A DNA stretch of 64,000 bases from Telmatactis stephensoni (GCA_029948255.1 JALIZF010001595.1:310001-374000); one strand, 5' to 3'. Counted from the stretch's first letter, positions 1 to 10,969 are shown. The notes: generated from the letters alone by a model not told the origin. Translations and numbers: made by a program.

Positions 1-314
1 ATCTTCGTCATAATGAGATAATGAATTTACACATTTCATAACCTTTCTGCAGATAAATAATAATAATAATTTATAACTTAAAAACAATATTTCTCAAACT
101 CAATGCTTTAATTTTTACAATCAGATGAATAAAAAAAATATTATTCAATTTTCATACATTGTACAAATTCTGATTTTCTGATTGGTCAGTTTGTACCACG
201 TGAAGAAAAAGTCAAAGGATTTTTGGAGCAAACGCAAATACGTTGGGTAGCACAGCAAATCCCTTGTGACTGTTGTTGTTGTTGTCGTCGTCTTTGCTGA
301 ATCCTAGTTAAAAC
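1..314. other. AT-rich intergenic DNA, no gene seen
   Basis: AT-rich sequence with a short TAA run near 56-72 and a TTG/TCG-rich patch at 270-293. I see no coding region. A CTGATTGG motif lies at 178-185. The LINE fragment begins near the right edge. Confidence 0.5.
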
Positions 315-1340
315 TTCACACTGACATCCTGCGAAAACATAACATGTCCTTTCACCTCTACGCCGATGACACCCAACTTTATACACCTATTTCAAAAAAG
401 GTTGTCACCGCTAAGAGCGATAGGCGATAGGCGATAGGTCATTCCAAGACCGCAAAGCACTATTGATTTCTTAATTAAGCCATCCTAAATCTTTCTTTAC
501 ACTCTCCATCAAATATTTGGCTATTCATATGTAAATCAATTAGAAATCAATAGTGCTTTGCGGTCTTGGAATGACCTATTACCTATCGCCTATCGCTCTT
601 AGCGGTGACAACCTTTTTTGAAATAGGTGTATGTCCTTTACTTGTGATGATGATTCTTCTCATGATCAAGCATTGAAACTAATTGAGAACTGCCTAACTG
701 AAATTGACAATTGGATGACTTTAAACAAACTGAAACTTAACAAAGACAAGACTAAACTCCTAATTCTTGCTAGTAAGAGCAATCTGCAGTCCTTCCATTC
801 TGTTCTTCACTTTGGCCCTGATGTTATATCTCCGTCTCCTCAAGAACGTAATATTGGTGTTATTTTTGATTCAACCTTGTCCATGATTCCTCACGTAAAC
901 AGTGTTGTCAAGTCTGCCTATTATCATCTCGGAAACATCTCTAAAATAAGAAAATACCTCTCTGTAGACTCTACTGAAAAACTTGTTCATGCATTTGTTA
1001 CTTGTAAACTGGATCACTGTAATTCTATTCTCTTTGGCCTACCGAAACATGTCACTGACAAGCTTCAACTTGTACAAAATTCTTCTGCGCGTCTGGTGAC
1101 TTTATCAAGAAAACATGATCACATCACTCCGATACTTAAAGACTTACAAGTAGTTGGCTTCCTGTTGAATATCGAATTAAATTTAAAATATTATTGCTGA
1201 CTTTCAAGGCACTTCATGATCTCTCTCTCACTTTCCTTCAAGATCTCATCTCTGTCCACAAACCTCCAAGAAACCTACGCTCATCCCAATTCCCATTTGC
1301 TGCTGTCTTCCAAGTCTTATAATCTTAAGGTGGCTCGATC
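315..1340 (+). mobile_element. Non-LTR retrotransposon (LINE) reverse-transcriptase fragment, split by a MITE
   Basis: This is a degenerate piece of a non-LTR retrotransposon polymerase. Codons at 320-382 read into FHLYADDTQLY, where YADD is the catalytic metal-binding motif of reverse transcriptase. The frame then breaks at an inserted MITE (384-629) and resumes at 632-1200 with the thumb and C-terminal region. Recognisable family blocks are LNKDKTKLLIL, a DHCNSILFGLP block and LQLVQNSSARLV, which match the C-terminal part of Jockey/CR1/L2-type LINE proteins. Similarity continues out of frame past the stop at 1198-1200, with PPRNLRSSQFPF-like codons to about 1320. The endonuclease domain and the 5' half of the RT are absent. 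It is 5'-truncated, frameshifted and dead. The exact clade cannot be given without a search. Confidence 0.85.
384..629. mobile_element. 246-bp MITE with TA target duplication inside the LINE RT
   Basis: The ends are inverted repeats of more than 30 bp: CACCTATTTCAAAAAAGG at the left and its complement at the right. The inverted match continues inward through GTTGTCACCGCTAAGAGCG and the GATAGGCGATAG block. The dinucleotide TA flanks both ends (382-383 and 630-631). Removing 384-631 rejoins the LINE reading frame exactly, so the insertion boundaries and the TA duplication are well supported. TA targets are typical of Tc1/mariner-driven elements. No transposase is encoded. Confidence 0.88.
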
Positions 1341-2172
1341 GAGTTTTTCAGTAGAGCTATCAGTCGTCTTTGAGTGAAAACTATTTGTTCATGAGCAGTC
1401 TGATAGTAAATTAAGTATTGCACCCTTATCAGACAAAGATCAAAGTTTATGATGACGTATGTTATATGGAGACCGGCGCTATTATGGCGACGCCTTAAAA
1501 GAATTCCCCTTTTTACACATTCTCGATTTTAATGAGTTCTAGGCTTATTCTTGAAAAATGCTCTTGTGATCTTGTAGTTAACATCATTGCCTTTAGCTCT
1601 AGCGAATTAAATCAAATTCTGAGAGAGCGTTTTTGATGAGAGATTTTAATTGCAAAAGTCAAGCGTAAACAAAACAACTTTTTAAATTGTTGTAAAGATA
1701 TCAAATTTGGCTACTGAAAGAGACGAGAGAAATAACATTAATTGATATCGAGAAAAGTGAGCCGAACTCATGTATATGGACATGCTGAATTTGCTTCTGT
1801 TGCCCAAATTTCGCTCTATTGTTACATAAACTGCAATACTTAAAGATCCCTTCGATAAATATTGTTTAAAAATTAGTATAGTTTAGTATAGGTAATAGTT
1901 GATATGATATAGCGTTTTAAAATTCATTGATTCATTTTACGGCTGTAAACTATTAGCCTCAAATCAGTATACTTTTCAGCCGGATACAGTGGTCGACCAT
2001 CGTTTAGTGACGTCATAAAAAGTCTTGAAAAAGTGATGACACGAGACAAACCATACGTTGAGTTTATTGTAACAGACGAAGATAAGCAATGTTATTTAGT
2101 TCCAGTGTCCGATGGTGAAGTAGAAGGTGGTGCCCTAAAAAGTTGTAATGATTGATAAAACATTACTATTCA
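1341..2172. other. Intergenic DNA, no gene recognised
   Basis: No open reading frame or repeat boundary stands out. It carries one TGACGTCA palindrome at 2008-2015. A short frame near 2018-2140 shows no recognisable domain. Confidence 0.4.
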
Positions 2173-2177
2173 TATAA

Positions 2178-3297
2178 CAGTCCGGTTCATATCCAGTTTT
2201 GGAGATATTTTGTAAATACTACTTCGGCCAATCAGAGTTGAGGAAATGTGGTTACTATAACAACTGTCAGCTTAAATCATTGACGAACACCACATTTATG
2301 ATACTCAATTTACAAATTCCATGTTTATGCAGTTACCTTATATTCAATCATATTTTTACAATAACCTCAGTTTTGTAAAACTCTCTACCTTGCCTATCCG
2401 GCAAATTAGAATACACATGAGTAAGGAATAAATGTTCTCATGTTAATTTGAACTGTTTTGATTTTGCCGCGGCGATTTCATCGCTGCTGAGAATTAAGTA
2501 AATTCTGATAACAAATAAAGGCCAAATTAGGATTGAGATAGTTAAAAACTTTATTCTATCACATCGAGCACTGAATAGGCTTCAAAGGGCTTTCAAAGAG
2601 AGCCACACAACGAATAGTTTTAGCAAGTTCAATGAAAATATTTATAGCTAACTTTGAATTCATGACCTTTGGCCGTCAGTCTGTCACGGCAACTCATGAC
2701 TCTTGCAACAATCGAAAATATCGTTAAAACCTACCCAAAAATTCTTGAGCTGCTCCAAAACTTTATCTTTACGATAGCGATTGTCCAAGAATCCAAAATG
2801 AATTGATTTTGGCCATCCAAAGAGATCCAAGGACTCGAGATTTACAAGCACAATTCTTGACTGGCAAATAGTTCAGCCGTCCTCAAATTTAAACAAGTCT
2901 TGGCCCATTCACTTTTGGGCTGGCACCCAAACAAAACCATCACTGTCTTGTGCAAAAACTCAAATCCTTTCAGAAAATTATGGCAAACATTTCTTTAAAA
3001 GCGCGGAAGATAGTAAAACCTTCGAATTAGTGTATAGTGACAACGGTATTTTTATTGCTGAAAGACCCGTAACTTGAACTTGAGCTCGTTAATATGACGT
3101 CTTCGAAGCTTTGTCTGACATTGAAAAGACACCACGGGATACCTGCATAATAATAGACTTCACAGCTTGAAAAGTGCTGTGGATATGCATTGCCATTTCA
3201 AAGAAATAAGGGAAATTATAGAGACAACTTGATCTTATTTACACACTCCATTTTGTCACGCCAGTCATATCTCCAAAACTGGATATGAACCGGACTG
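2178..3297. mobile_element. 1.1-kb non-autonomous DNA transposon with about 30-bp TIRs
   Basis: The left end CAGTCCGGTTCATATCCAG and the matching inverted right end form near-perfect terminal inverted repeats of about 30 bp (to TTTTGGAGATAT). TATAA directly flanks both sides (2173-2177 and 3298-3302), a likely 5-bp target-site duplication. The 1120-bp interior holds no intact transposase. A few short frames remain open, but I recognise no domain. Superfamily is not assigned: the CAGT start is mariner-like but the TSD is not a simple TA. Confidence 0.75.
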
Positions 3298-3302
3298 TAT
3301 AA

Positions 3303-4057
3303 TACGAGATATGAACTGAATGTAATACCCGGAGGGAGGAGGGGGAGGGTAGCCAACCAAAACATTTCCAGTCAGGGATCGGAGGCTATACCTCGAGGAC
3401 AAACCAAGGTATACAAAGGTCTATAAATCGGTAATTTAAAAATGGTATTTAACCTTTTAAATACCACTGATTTTAATTGTACTGGTACAATTACCTTTCA
3501 ATTAAAATAGTACCCCCTTTCAAAGACAGTTTCCCATACACTCATACAGTCTGGTAGTCAACTTGTGAAGTCTCTACCCTAAATCTATACTGCATTGTGT
3601 GAAACCTTTTTTAATATACCTCCAGCGTTAATTCAAAGGAACTCCTTTCACATACCCCTGGTAGTTTATAATAGGGCTGTCAACTTTTGCTCGGCAACTT
3701 TCGAGCAACTTTTCCAATTTCGGGCAACTTCTTTTCTTTTCAGCAATTTTTTTTTCTTTCGGACAACTCTTTCTTTCTTAAACATTTCCACAATTTAGAG
3801 TAAAAATTAAACGGTGTATTTTAAAAGTACTAAAATTGCTTTCACTTTTTATGACTCGTAATACAGTTTGTAAACAGCATGTAGTATTAAACTAATATAT
3901 AGAAATACCGTAATAGAGTTCAGGACTGGGTTAGGTTTATGGAGCATGCGTAGTGGTCTGCCCGTAGTTATTTGAAAAGGCGATTCAGGGAATCAGCGGC
4001 TACTTTTCAACAATTAAAAATGTCGGACAATTTATGGTGCTCATTGCATCATCATTG
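3303..4057. other. Intergenic DNA with a short degenerate pyrimidine-rich repeat
   Basis: Contains a G-rich patch (3330-3350) and a degenerate tandem of CAACTTTT-like units at 3679-3785 (GGCAACTT, GAGCAACTT, GGGCAACTT, GGACAACT). No gene is supported. The short open frame at 3595-3798 is low complexity. Confidence 0.4.
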
Positions 4058-4104
4058 TAAAAGGATCGGGTATGCTCGTCGGAAATTTTCATAAACAGCC
4101 CTAA

Positions 4105-4752
4105 AGCCTGGTTTTCACTACGACGTAAGCACAAGCGCATGCATAAGAGCAAGCACCAGGATCAATTTTTTTTGATATCTTATGCTTGCGCTTGTGCTTG
4201 CGTTCGTGTTATACTAGTGAAAACAGACAATCTTATGCTTGCGCTTGTGCTTGCGTTCGTGTTATACTAGTGAAAACAGACAATCTTATGCTTGCGCTTG
4301 TGCTTGCGTTCGTGTTATACTAGTGAAAACAGACAATCTTATGCTTGCGCTTGTGCTTGCGTTCGTGTTACACTAGTGAAAACAGACAATCTTATGCTTG
4401 CGCTTGTGCTTGCGTTCCTGTTACACTAGTGAAAACAGACAATCTTATGCTTGCGCTTGTGCTTGCGTTCGTGTTATACTAGTGAAAACAGACAATCTTA
4501 TGCTTGCGCTTGTGCTTGCGTTCGTGTTATACTAGTGAAAACAGACAATCTTATGCTTGCGCTTGTGCTTGCGTTTGTGTTATACTAGTGAAAACAGACA
4601 ATCTTATGCTTGCGCTTGTGCTTGCGTTCGTGTTATACTAGTGAAAACAGATAATCTTATGCTTGCGCTTGTGTTTGCGTTCGTGTTATACTAGTGAAAA
4701 CAGATAATCTTATGCTTGCGCTTGTGCTTGCGTCGCTAGTGAAAACCAGGCT
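4105..4752. mobile_element. Harbinger-like MITE with internal 53-bp tandem array
   Basis: Terminal inverted repeats AGCCTGGTTTTCACTA and TAGTGAAAACCAGGCT are flanked by TAA on both sides (4102-4104 and 4753-4755). A 3-bp TAA/TWA target is typical of PIF/Harbinger elements. The host family reads CCC-TAA-AAGATAC at this point in the 15-kb copy, which confirms the empty site. Most of the element is a tandem array of a 53-bp unit. Ten full units start every 53 bp from 4179 to 4656, and an eleventh partial unit starts at 4709. Each unit contains CTTATGCTTGCGCTTGTG and an inner copy of the ACTAGTGAAAAC terminal motif. Confidence 0.82.
4179..4736. repeat. 53-bp minisatellite array (10 full units plus a partial)
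   Basis: Unit starts are 4179, 4232, 4285, 4338, 4391, 4444, 4497, 4550, 4603, 4656 and 4709, all exactly 53 bp apart. Units differ by only a few substitutions, for example TTCGTG/TTCCTG/TTTGTG and ATACTAG/ACACTAG. That implies recent expansion or homogenisation. Confidence 0.92.
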
Positions 4753-4830
4753 TAAAAAGATACCGGAAGTCTTTTTAAAAGGGCGTGACCGGACGATTTT
4801 TTAACCAGATACCAGCGATAACAAGCTAAT

Positions 4831-5339
4831 AAAGTAACACTATTTGCATTTCCTAAACAATACACACAAGCTATTTAATTTCTTTATTTGTATTTACACG
4901 TATTATGTACATTTTTAATTAATATATATGTATATATTGTATGTAGTAGTAGTAAACATTTATTTGGGTAGTCCTGTCAAAATACATAGTATTTTGTTAT
5001 CAATAGGAGCCCTATGTATTATGCATTGTTAAAAAAAGTTGAATATGTATTTATGAATGTACTGCAAGTGGCGAAATGAATAAATATTATGAACACAAAA
5101 TTGGACGGTCGACACGCTTTTTGGGGGCACATTTCTTCCATTTGAGAACAAGATACAATGGGCCCTTTTGATATCCTAAAAGATACCAAGAAATGCTAAA
5201 ACTCTAAACTTGAATTTTCCTTTTACAGTGGAGTCCCCCACCCTGGGCTTTAGGCGAGTGTGTATACAAAGAAAATACAAGTGACGAGTGGGATATCCAC
5301 GGTATGCCACGAGAAACCATTGTATAACTAGTATACACT
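4831..5339. other. AT-rich intergenic DNA
   Basis: AT-rich, with an alternating TATATATGTATATAT tract around 4922-4940. A block near 5170-5190 resembles the interior of the GGATCGGGTATGCTCG MITE family. No gene seen. Confidence 0.4.
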
Positions 5340-5816
5340 ATAACGTTCAGTGTCTCAATGCAATGGGGTTAACCGTCAACCGTCAAACGGCCTAAATTTT
5401 AGCCGTCAACCGTCAAATGAAAGACATTTTAACCATCAAGCGCCAAAAAAATTTGACATCAAAGCCGGAAAACTTACTGTGGTACAATATTTCTTCCAAA
5501 TATGTGAAGTCGGTTAAAACTGTTAATTAGCAAATTCATAAAGGTCCGATATCAAGTCCAAAACTTATCCTTCGCTAGTATCAAATTTCACCTTAGCAGA
5601 TTTATTATTTGTCTAGTCAAAAATTAAATCGCATTATATGATTCACGACACAATAGCTCATTTCGTTAAAACTAATCATTAATTGTCACATCTTTATTGG
5701 CTTATTTTAACCGTCAAACAGTAATTGAAATTACCGTCAAAACACCGAAATTTTAACCGTCATCCGTTAAAGTTATACCCCCATTGAGACCCTCTCAGAA
5801 CGTTACGATACGTCAA
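5340..5816. mobile_element. MITE with GTCTCAATG termini and internal AACCGTCAA repeats
   Basis: The left end TAACGTTC, GTGTCTCAATG, GGGG and the right end CCCCCATTGAGAC, GAACGTTA are inverted copies with small indels. Inside both arms are several copies of AACCGTCAAACG-like words (ACCGTCAACCGTCAAA at the left, AACCGTCAAACAG and AACCGTCATCCG at the right). No coding capacity. Confidence 0.65.
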
Positions 5817-5910
5817 GGAGAGTCGAAGATGGGATACAATTGATTCATTTGGTTTATTAGTTCAATTTGTTCTGATCTCGTAGATCTGTAACACTTTTCA
5901 CATAAGAGTA

Positions 5911-6058
5911 CTATACACCCTTCTAATAAATGCCACAACGTATTGTTTTCCGCGCTTGACGTCAAATTTATTCTTTTGAATTATTCAATTGAAAAGAATA
6001 AATTTGACGTCAAGTGCGGAAAACAAGCATTGTGGGATTTATTAGAAAGGTGTATAGT
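5911..6058. mobile_element. 148-bp palindromic foldback MITE
   Basis: The whole element is close to one inverted repeat. CTATACACCCTTCTAATAAA at the left mirrors TTTATTAGAAAGGTGTATAG at the right, with GTTTTCCGCGCTTGACGTCAA and its inverse further in, around a short AT-rich centre. Each arm carries a TGACGTCA palindrome (5957-5964 and 6005-6012). Flanking TA dinucleotides fit a TA-target element. Confidence 0.85.
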
Positions 6059-6409
6059 GCTTTGCATTTGTAAATTATAAAACAAGAAGAATGCTCGCAC
6101 GTCCCGTCGCACGTGCCTTCTTTTGAGCTTCCTCCCTTGAGAAGGAAGGTGGGAGGGCTGCAATACATGCCAAATATTCATGGAAACATAATTTGAATAG
6201 CTCTAACATTCTGTGAATTATCACATAAGTTTGACTGTGTGTGTATGTATAATGACGAAGCATTCTGACCTGAACTTATCTAGAGTCAAGTACTGTCGAC
6301 AAATTTGACGACAATACAATTAAATATATACATGATTAAATCAATGCTAGTGTTTGTTACTTTTTTTTTTACTTTTTGGCACGTGTGAGTCTGCTTAGGG
6401 TCGTGAGAT

Positions 6410-6676
6410 TATATAGCTGATTCAATTAACGTTGGCGCTGAAAAAAAGCCTAACTTCTAAAGCCTTAAGCTTTGAGAACCGGGAATCGTGAAATATATTT
6501 TACTGTGACATTACGTATTGCATATAACTCACTGTATGCTTGCAAATTCTACAACTTGGACATATGTTCCTTTATTATTAGATAGCCTACAGCGAAGTTT
6601 GTTGGTAAACAAAAGATAAAGTTGAAACTTTTGGCTTTAGGCTTTTCAGCGACAACGTTAATTGAAATAGCTATAT
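6410..6676. mobile_element. 267-bp MITE with about 45-bp TIRs
   Basis: TATATAGCTGATTCAATTAA at the left mirrors TTAATTGAAATAGCTATATA at the right. The inverted match extends inward through ACGTTGNCGCTGAAAA and GCCTAA. No open reading frame. A TA target is plausible but masked by the TATA ends. Confidence 0.8.
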
Positions 6677-7437
6677 AGTAACAAAGTAGTAACGAATATG
6701 CTTTCAGTGAAGAGATTCCAGTGGCAATTTTTCTTTGCTTAATGGCGGTTAATCGCTAATAACTTGTAATTTGTAACAATGGAATCAATAACTGGTAACA
6801 ATATAAACACTAAAATTGTAACAATCAAAGGCATGCAGTATCGTGTCATTTGCATTAATCCCCGTGCAAGTGCTCTCAACAACATTCAACACTGCTGGCT
6901 CCAACCAAGAGAAGATGAGGTAAGAGTAGAATTCGCGCGTTTTAGGTCTTTGGACAATCATATGCCCCGTTTGATGCTATTTTTAGAGTGAATCTGATTG
7001 GTCGAGAACACGCGAGCTTTCGCATTGCCTCAAGATCACAATGGCGGGAAAAGGGTGTGTAGCGTTTGTCGATGAAAAAGAATTTAAACTTGAGAAAAAG
7101 GGCAAATGGAGTACAAAAAATGTCGAAAATGGTCTTAGTTAAGTCGAGGTCATGGTGACGAGGTCCTAAAGATAGCATCAAAAGGGGATATGATGGGTCA
7201 CGTGGATTCCTTCTCTTACCTCATTTCACTTCTCTTGCTTCAACATTGCTGGTAGGTAGTTGTAATCGATAGTCCATAGAATGGAACAAAAGGAACAAAC
7301 TGGCCTCGTTTGAATTTGAGAACAAAGCGCAAAGGTTTAGTTTCATTGACCACAACTAGTTATGGACAAATATTTCCCCTAGTCGTTATTTCAAGTACTG
7401 ATTGTTTTTGATAATAAAACAATTCCCAATTGGGGGA

Positions 7438-7452
7438 GGGGGGGGGGGGGGG
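7438..7452 (+). repeat. G15 homopolymer
   Basis: Fifteen consecutive G, preceded by GGGGGA. It is likely length-unstable and error-prone in assembly. Confidence 0.9.
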
Positions 7453-7724
7453 CGTGCCCCCAAATGTTTGGTAATCAACTGTCAAAATATAAAACATAAT
7501 ATAAAATATGATTAAAAGATTAAGCATTGAATGAATAAAGATGTTTAATTCTTTCTGTTTGCTTGTTTATTTGTTTGTTTCTTTTTTCATTTTTATTCTG
7601 GGCACCCCTCTTATTCCTGGGTCCTCGCTGCGCCCATGCTGTTGAGGCCATCAAGGCCAGTGATAATATAATGATCAGCAATGATTAGATTGGCTAAATG
7701 TTAACTCTTGACACAGAATATAAT

Positions 7725-7935
7725 TTTTTTCTTTTCTACTCTTTCCTTTTCTTCTTTTCTTTCGTATTTCTCCTTTTCTTTTTTCCTTCGATCCTTTCCT
7801 TTCCGGCTTTCCTTTCCTTTCCCTTCCTTTTCTTTCTTATCTAATCTTCTCCTATCTCTGCTTTTCTCTTTTTAATTTCTCTTTTAATTTTCATATCATA
7901 TTTTTCCTTTTCTTCCTTTTCCTTTCTTTTCTCCC
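7725..7935 (+). repeat. Polypyrimidine (CTTTT/CCTTT) tract
   Basis: About 200 bp that is almost entirely C and T on the plus strand, made of degenerate CTTTTC and CCTTTC words. It is a degraded microsatellite able to form purine-pyrimidine mirror structures. Confidence 0.75.
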
Positions 7936-9169
7936 CTGTATATTGTCGCCCGTTTCTTAATTTTGATGTCGTTGTATTATCAGCCACGCTGTTTCAACCT
8001 TTTTTGATTTACTATCCTTTGATATAACATACTGAACAACAAAATAGAAAAACAGTGAACAGAATTCCTTGGTGTTGATTAAGCCAACTACTGAGTGCCG
8101 CTGCTCACATAGTGTTTATTATTTCAACCCAGTGGTTGTCCAGCGGACATTAACTTGCTCCGAAAAAACATAAATATTGTTTCTTAACGGACTTGCATTT
8201 GATTTTGGACGTAAAGGTTCGTCAAGACGGGCAATTAACACGCACTTATCAACTTCAATTTTCTCATCTGCGTGAGCTAAACATTGTCAAAGAACATTTG
8301 TCATAGACGTATAATTGTGACTTGACCGAAAGTTCATAAAAACAACAACCAGTTTTATTCAGGGAATACTACAAAGATAAGATTTTTATCTTATATTTCC
8401 ATGTGAAAATTAATCTTCTTCACCTCTCGACAAACAAACACAACATTTTTTGTTTGCAGCCACCTACGCGATGAAAATAGCAAGAAAGATACTAGAACAT
8501 TCCTAGGGCCTTTGTGAACCGCATTTTGTACCAAGATGCTAAATTTAATTTTCAAAAAAGCCGAAATCTTGTAAAGAAGGAATTAGTCATCTGTGGCCAT
8601 GCACCGAATCATTCCTGGCTCGCAAGGCAGACATTTTTCGGATTACGAGTGGTTTCTAATACGAATTGTTATTACCTGAATAACAATTTTAAATACGCAG
8701 TTGTTTTTGTTGTTGATAGGATATGTAGCCACCTATTCAGTGATTTCAGCAGATAACTCAAAGTCCTTCATAAGCTGTTTGTACGTTTTGCTGGTATTCA
8801 ACAGTAATCGCTAAAGTCTTCAGTGAGCATGTTCCTTGACATGCATGGTTATTATGAAATCTTTGTGACGCATGTTCTCTATTTTAATCACATGTTGATT
8901 ATAAATGCAAAAATAATAATATTTGATTGTTTTGTCATTTATACTGCGCACACAGATAAAGTTAAATAATATCATGAACACAAAAATAACTATAAGATGT
9001 GCTCGTTGAAACTCGTTTTTTAACTTTAAATTTGAACTATTCTTTTTTGCCATACGATATATACCATAAAAATGCTTACAAAAGATGCTTCCCAAATTAC
9101 CGTTTTGAAGATGGGACACTAAATCAAGCCAACAAAGAAAAACACCCCAAAAATGGTTTCTATTTTGCA

Positions 9170-10031
9170 GAGTAAGTAAATCTAAATCTAAATGTTTAAT
9201 GTCTTTAATCTACAAAAGCTTAATAACAAGAAGAAATAAAGCTAACTAAGTATATATATATAATGAAATAGTAAAAATAGCTAATAATAATAAGAGGATA
9301 ATGAAAAAGTATATGATGGTATATAACGTTTTGTCTTACTACCGTTATCGTTGAGGTGCGACCTGTGAAGCTCGATGTCTCGTTTGGAAACTTGCATTCA
9401 GACGGACGTCAATCAAATCACTCGACCAATACAAATAGCGATTCCTAAGAAAAAATGTCTCCAATTTACGATAAAAATTAATTATACATTTAAAGTTTAT
9501 ATTTATATAAACTTTCCTGGCAAATTCGAGACATTTTTCTTGAGAAACGCTATTTGTATCAGTCGAGTAATTTGATTGACATCCGTGTGAATACTAGTTT
9601 CAAATCGAGACTTTGACCTTCACAGGTCGCACTTCAACGATAACGGTAGTAAATTGAGCAGTGATCTCAGTCTAGCTAAAGTACGACTTTCTATAACATC
9701 ATTTGGCAATAAGTTCCACTCCTTCACTGTTGTCGATACGACACTGCTTTTGCATATATTTTGTATCCATTTTGCGATAGTGTCTGTGTGCACACATCGG
9801 CTTTTAACTTGATTGACAATCATGAGTTCTTTTTCCTTTTTCATGAGACAATTTAAAGCCAAGGTCATCAAGCGGTCTTGTCTCGTGACTTCTCTTTAGG
9901 AGTGTACAGGAAGTATGGCGTATGCTATCAGTCGTCAAGTCATTTCTTGTCGCTGACGGAAGTGGACCCAAGGAAGGAACAGTTTGTAAAGATAATTTTT
10001 TAATTCCACCTGATCTAAAATTAATCACCAT
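9170..10031 (-). mobile_element. LINE 3' end on the minus strand, interrupted by a MITE
   Basis: Reading the minus strand, 9871 down to 9653 encodes the typical extreme C-terminus of a non-LTR retrotransposon polymerase: a basic stretch, then SVVSTTVKEWNLLPNDVIES followed by LARLRSLLN. The block W-N-x-L-P-x-x-V is conserved among CR1/L2/Jockey-like LINEs. Upstream codons (to about 10031) continue in another frame, so it is frameshifted. The frame runs into a MITE (9336-9652). Beyond the MITE lies an A/T-rich probable 3'UTR ending at 9174-9195 in a short TAAATC repeat, consistent with the microsatellite-like tails of such LINEs. It is 5'-truncated and non-functional. Confidence 0.65.
9336..9652. 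mobile_element. 317-bp foldback MITE inserted in the minus-strand LINE
   Basis: The outer arms are nearly perfect inverted repeats: TTACTACCGTTATCGTTGAG at the left against CTTCAACGATAACGGTAGTAA at the right, continuing through GTGCGACCTGTGAAG. Inner inverted segments follow, such as ACTCGACCAATACAAATAGC against its inverse, around a centre near 9490. No coding potential. Confidence 0.85.
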
Positions 10032-10045
10032 GGACTTTGCTATAA

Positions 10046-10450
10046 GGGAAGTTAGTAAGGACGAAAGCTCAATCCTGGCATATCACCTTTAAACGCTTTT
10101 TAAGGCACGTATTTCGACGAGAGAAGAACACGCTTCCATTTTCACGTCCAGCGCCTTCACGCGTGTCTGATCACAATCGACATTTTTTTGCTTGCAAGCT
10201 TTGAATGTTTCCCGAGGAAATAGACTCCTTGTTGGCAGTGAGCTTTGTTTAACGTTTTGATGTTAAAGTATTCAAAGAAAGAAAGTAAGAAACGAACAGA
10301 TAAGAAAAGAAAAAATATCAGCCTTCCTTAGTGAATTGAAAGAAGGAACTAAAAATCCAGTTCAGATACATTCCTGAGTACGTGAGAAATTACAATCACA
10401 CCCACAAGAGAAAATGCAGTAAGGACGAAAGGCTCTATCCTGGCATATTA
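10046..10450. repeat. Direct repeat pair of about 35 bp
   Basis: AGTAAGGACGAAAG is followed by CTCAATCCTGGCATAT at about 10052-10083. It recurs as AGTAAGGACGAAAGG with CTCTATCCTGGCATAT at about 10412-10447. The copies are about 360 bp apart. The origin (duplication or the flanks of an old insertion) is unknown. Confidence 0.6.
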
Positions 10451-10934
10451 TGGAACTGATAGGTGTCGTGCGTACAATAACATATGAATGTAAGAGAGAG
10501 CAGAAACAATGAACCGTTCCTGGGACGACCCCGGCCTGATGAATCTCAGTCAGCTCAGATCATTAGACAAACCGCTTTCGTTCGCGACATATCTAAAAAA
10601 TCTCAGATGACCTTAAATAAACGGCGAACAATTTTATATTATTTGTTCCGGTCACAATTAACGATCAAATGAACGTTTCTAGTTCGCAATTCGTAACGTA
10701 TTTTGCGAATTTCCTGTAACCAAAGTTGGCCACACATATGAAATGACAATATTTCTGTGTGTCTGGATTGACTGGCCGACGCCACACACAATGTCATTGA
10801 GCAAACACAGAGTGTCAGAGTAGTCTTTCCGTTCCTTATAAACACTTCCCACATGAGAAAATAAACTGTATTTTCTTCCCCACACGATGACGCAGGCAGT
10901 AATGTTCCAAAGCAGACCGCATTGCGAGGGAATG

Positions 10935-10943
10935 CATAAATAG
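10935..10943 (+). promoter_or_regulatory. Probable TATA box of the secreted peptide gene
   Basis: CATAAATAG lies about 30 bp upstream of an initiator-like TTTCAGTT (10967-10973). A consistent 5'UTR exon with a good splice donor follows. Predicted from sequence only. Confidence 0.45.
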
Positions 10944-10969
10944 CTCGCACAATTGGTTTGGGGCATTTC

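Larger units (their letters stand above)
4058..4830. mobile_element. Degenerate MITE copy (GGATCGGGTATGCTCGTC family) hosting a nested MITE
   Basis: The left terminus GGATCGGGTATGCTCGTC is followed by GGAAATTTTC. The match continues after the nested element with AAAAGATACCGGAAGTC and AAAGGGCGTG. These blocks match, in inverse orientation, the intact copy at 15267-15601. The right end is unclear. Related GATATCCTAAAAGATACC sequence near 5170-5190 may be the decayed far side. Confidence 0.6.
6677..9169. other. Intergenic DNA with low-complexity tracts
   Basis: No gene recognised. A 15-G homopolymer lies at 7438-7452, and a strongly strand-biased polypyrimidine stretch covers about 7725-7935. 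A CTGATTGG motif is at 6994-7001. Open frames at 6779-6991 and 8514-8756 have no recognisable domain and I treat them as chance. Confidence 0.4.

Noticed and set aside
4179..4736. CRISPR-like array (regular repeats)
   Set aside because: Units are contiguous 53-bp tandem repeats without unique spacers, inside a eukaryotic MITE.
6779..6991. 70-codon open frame
   Set aside because: No domain, unremarkable composition, and the frame runs into generic repeat-like sequence; consistent with chance.
8820..9119. 99-codon minus-strand frame
   Set aside because: AT-rich, no signal peptide or domain; judged a chance frame.
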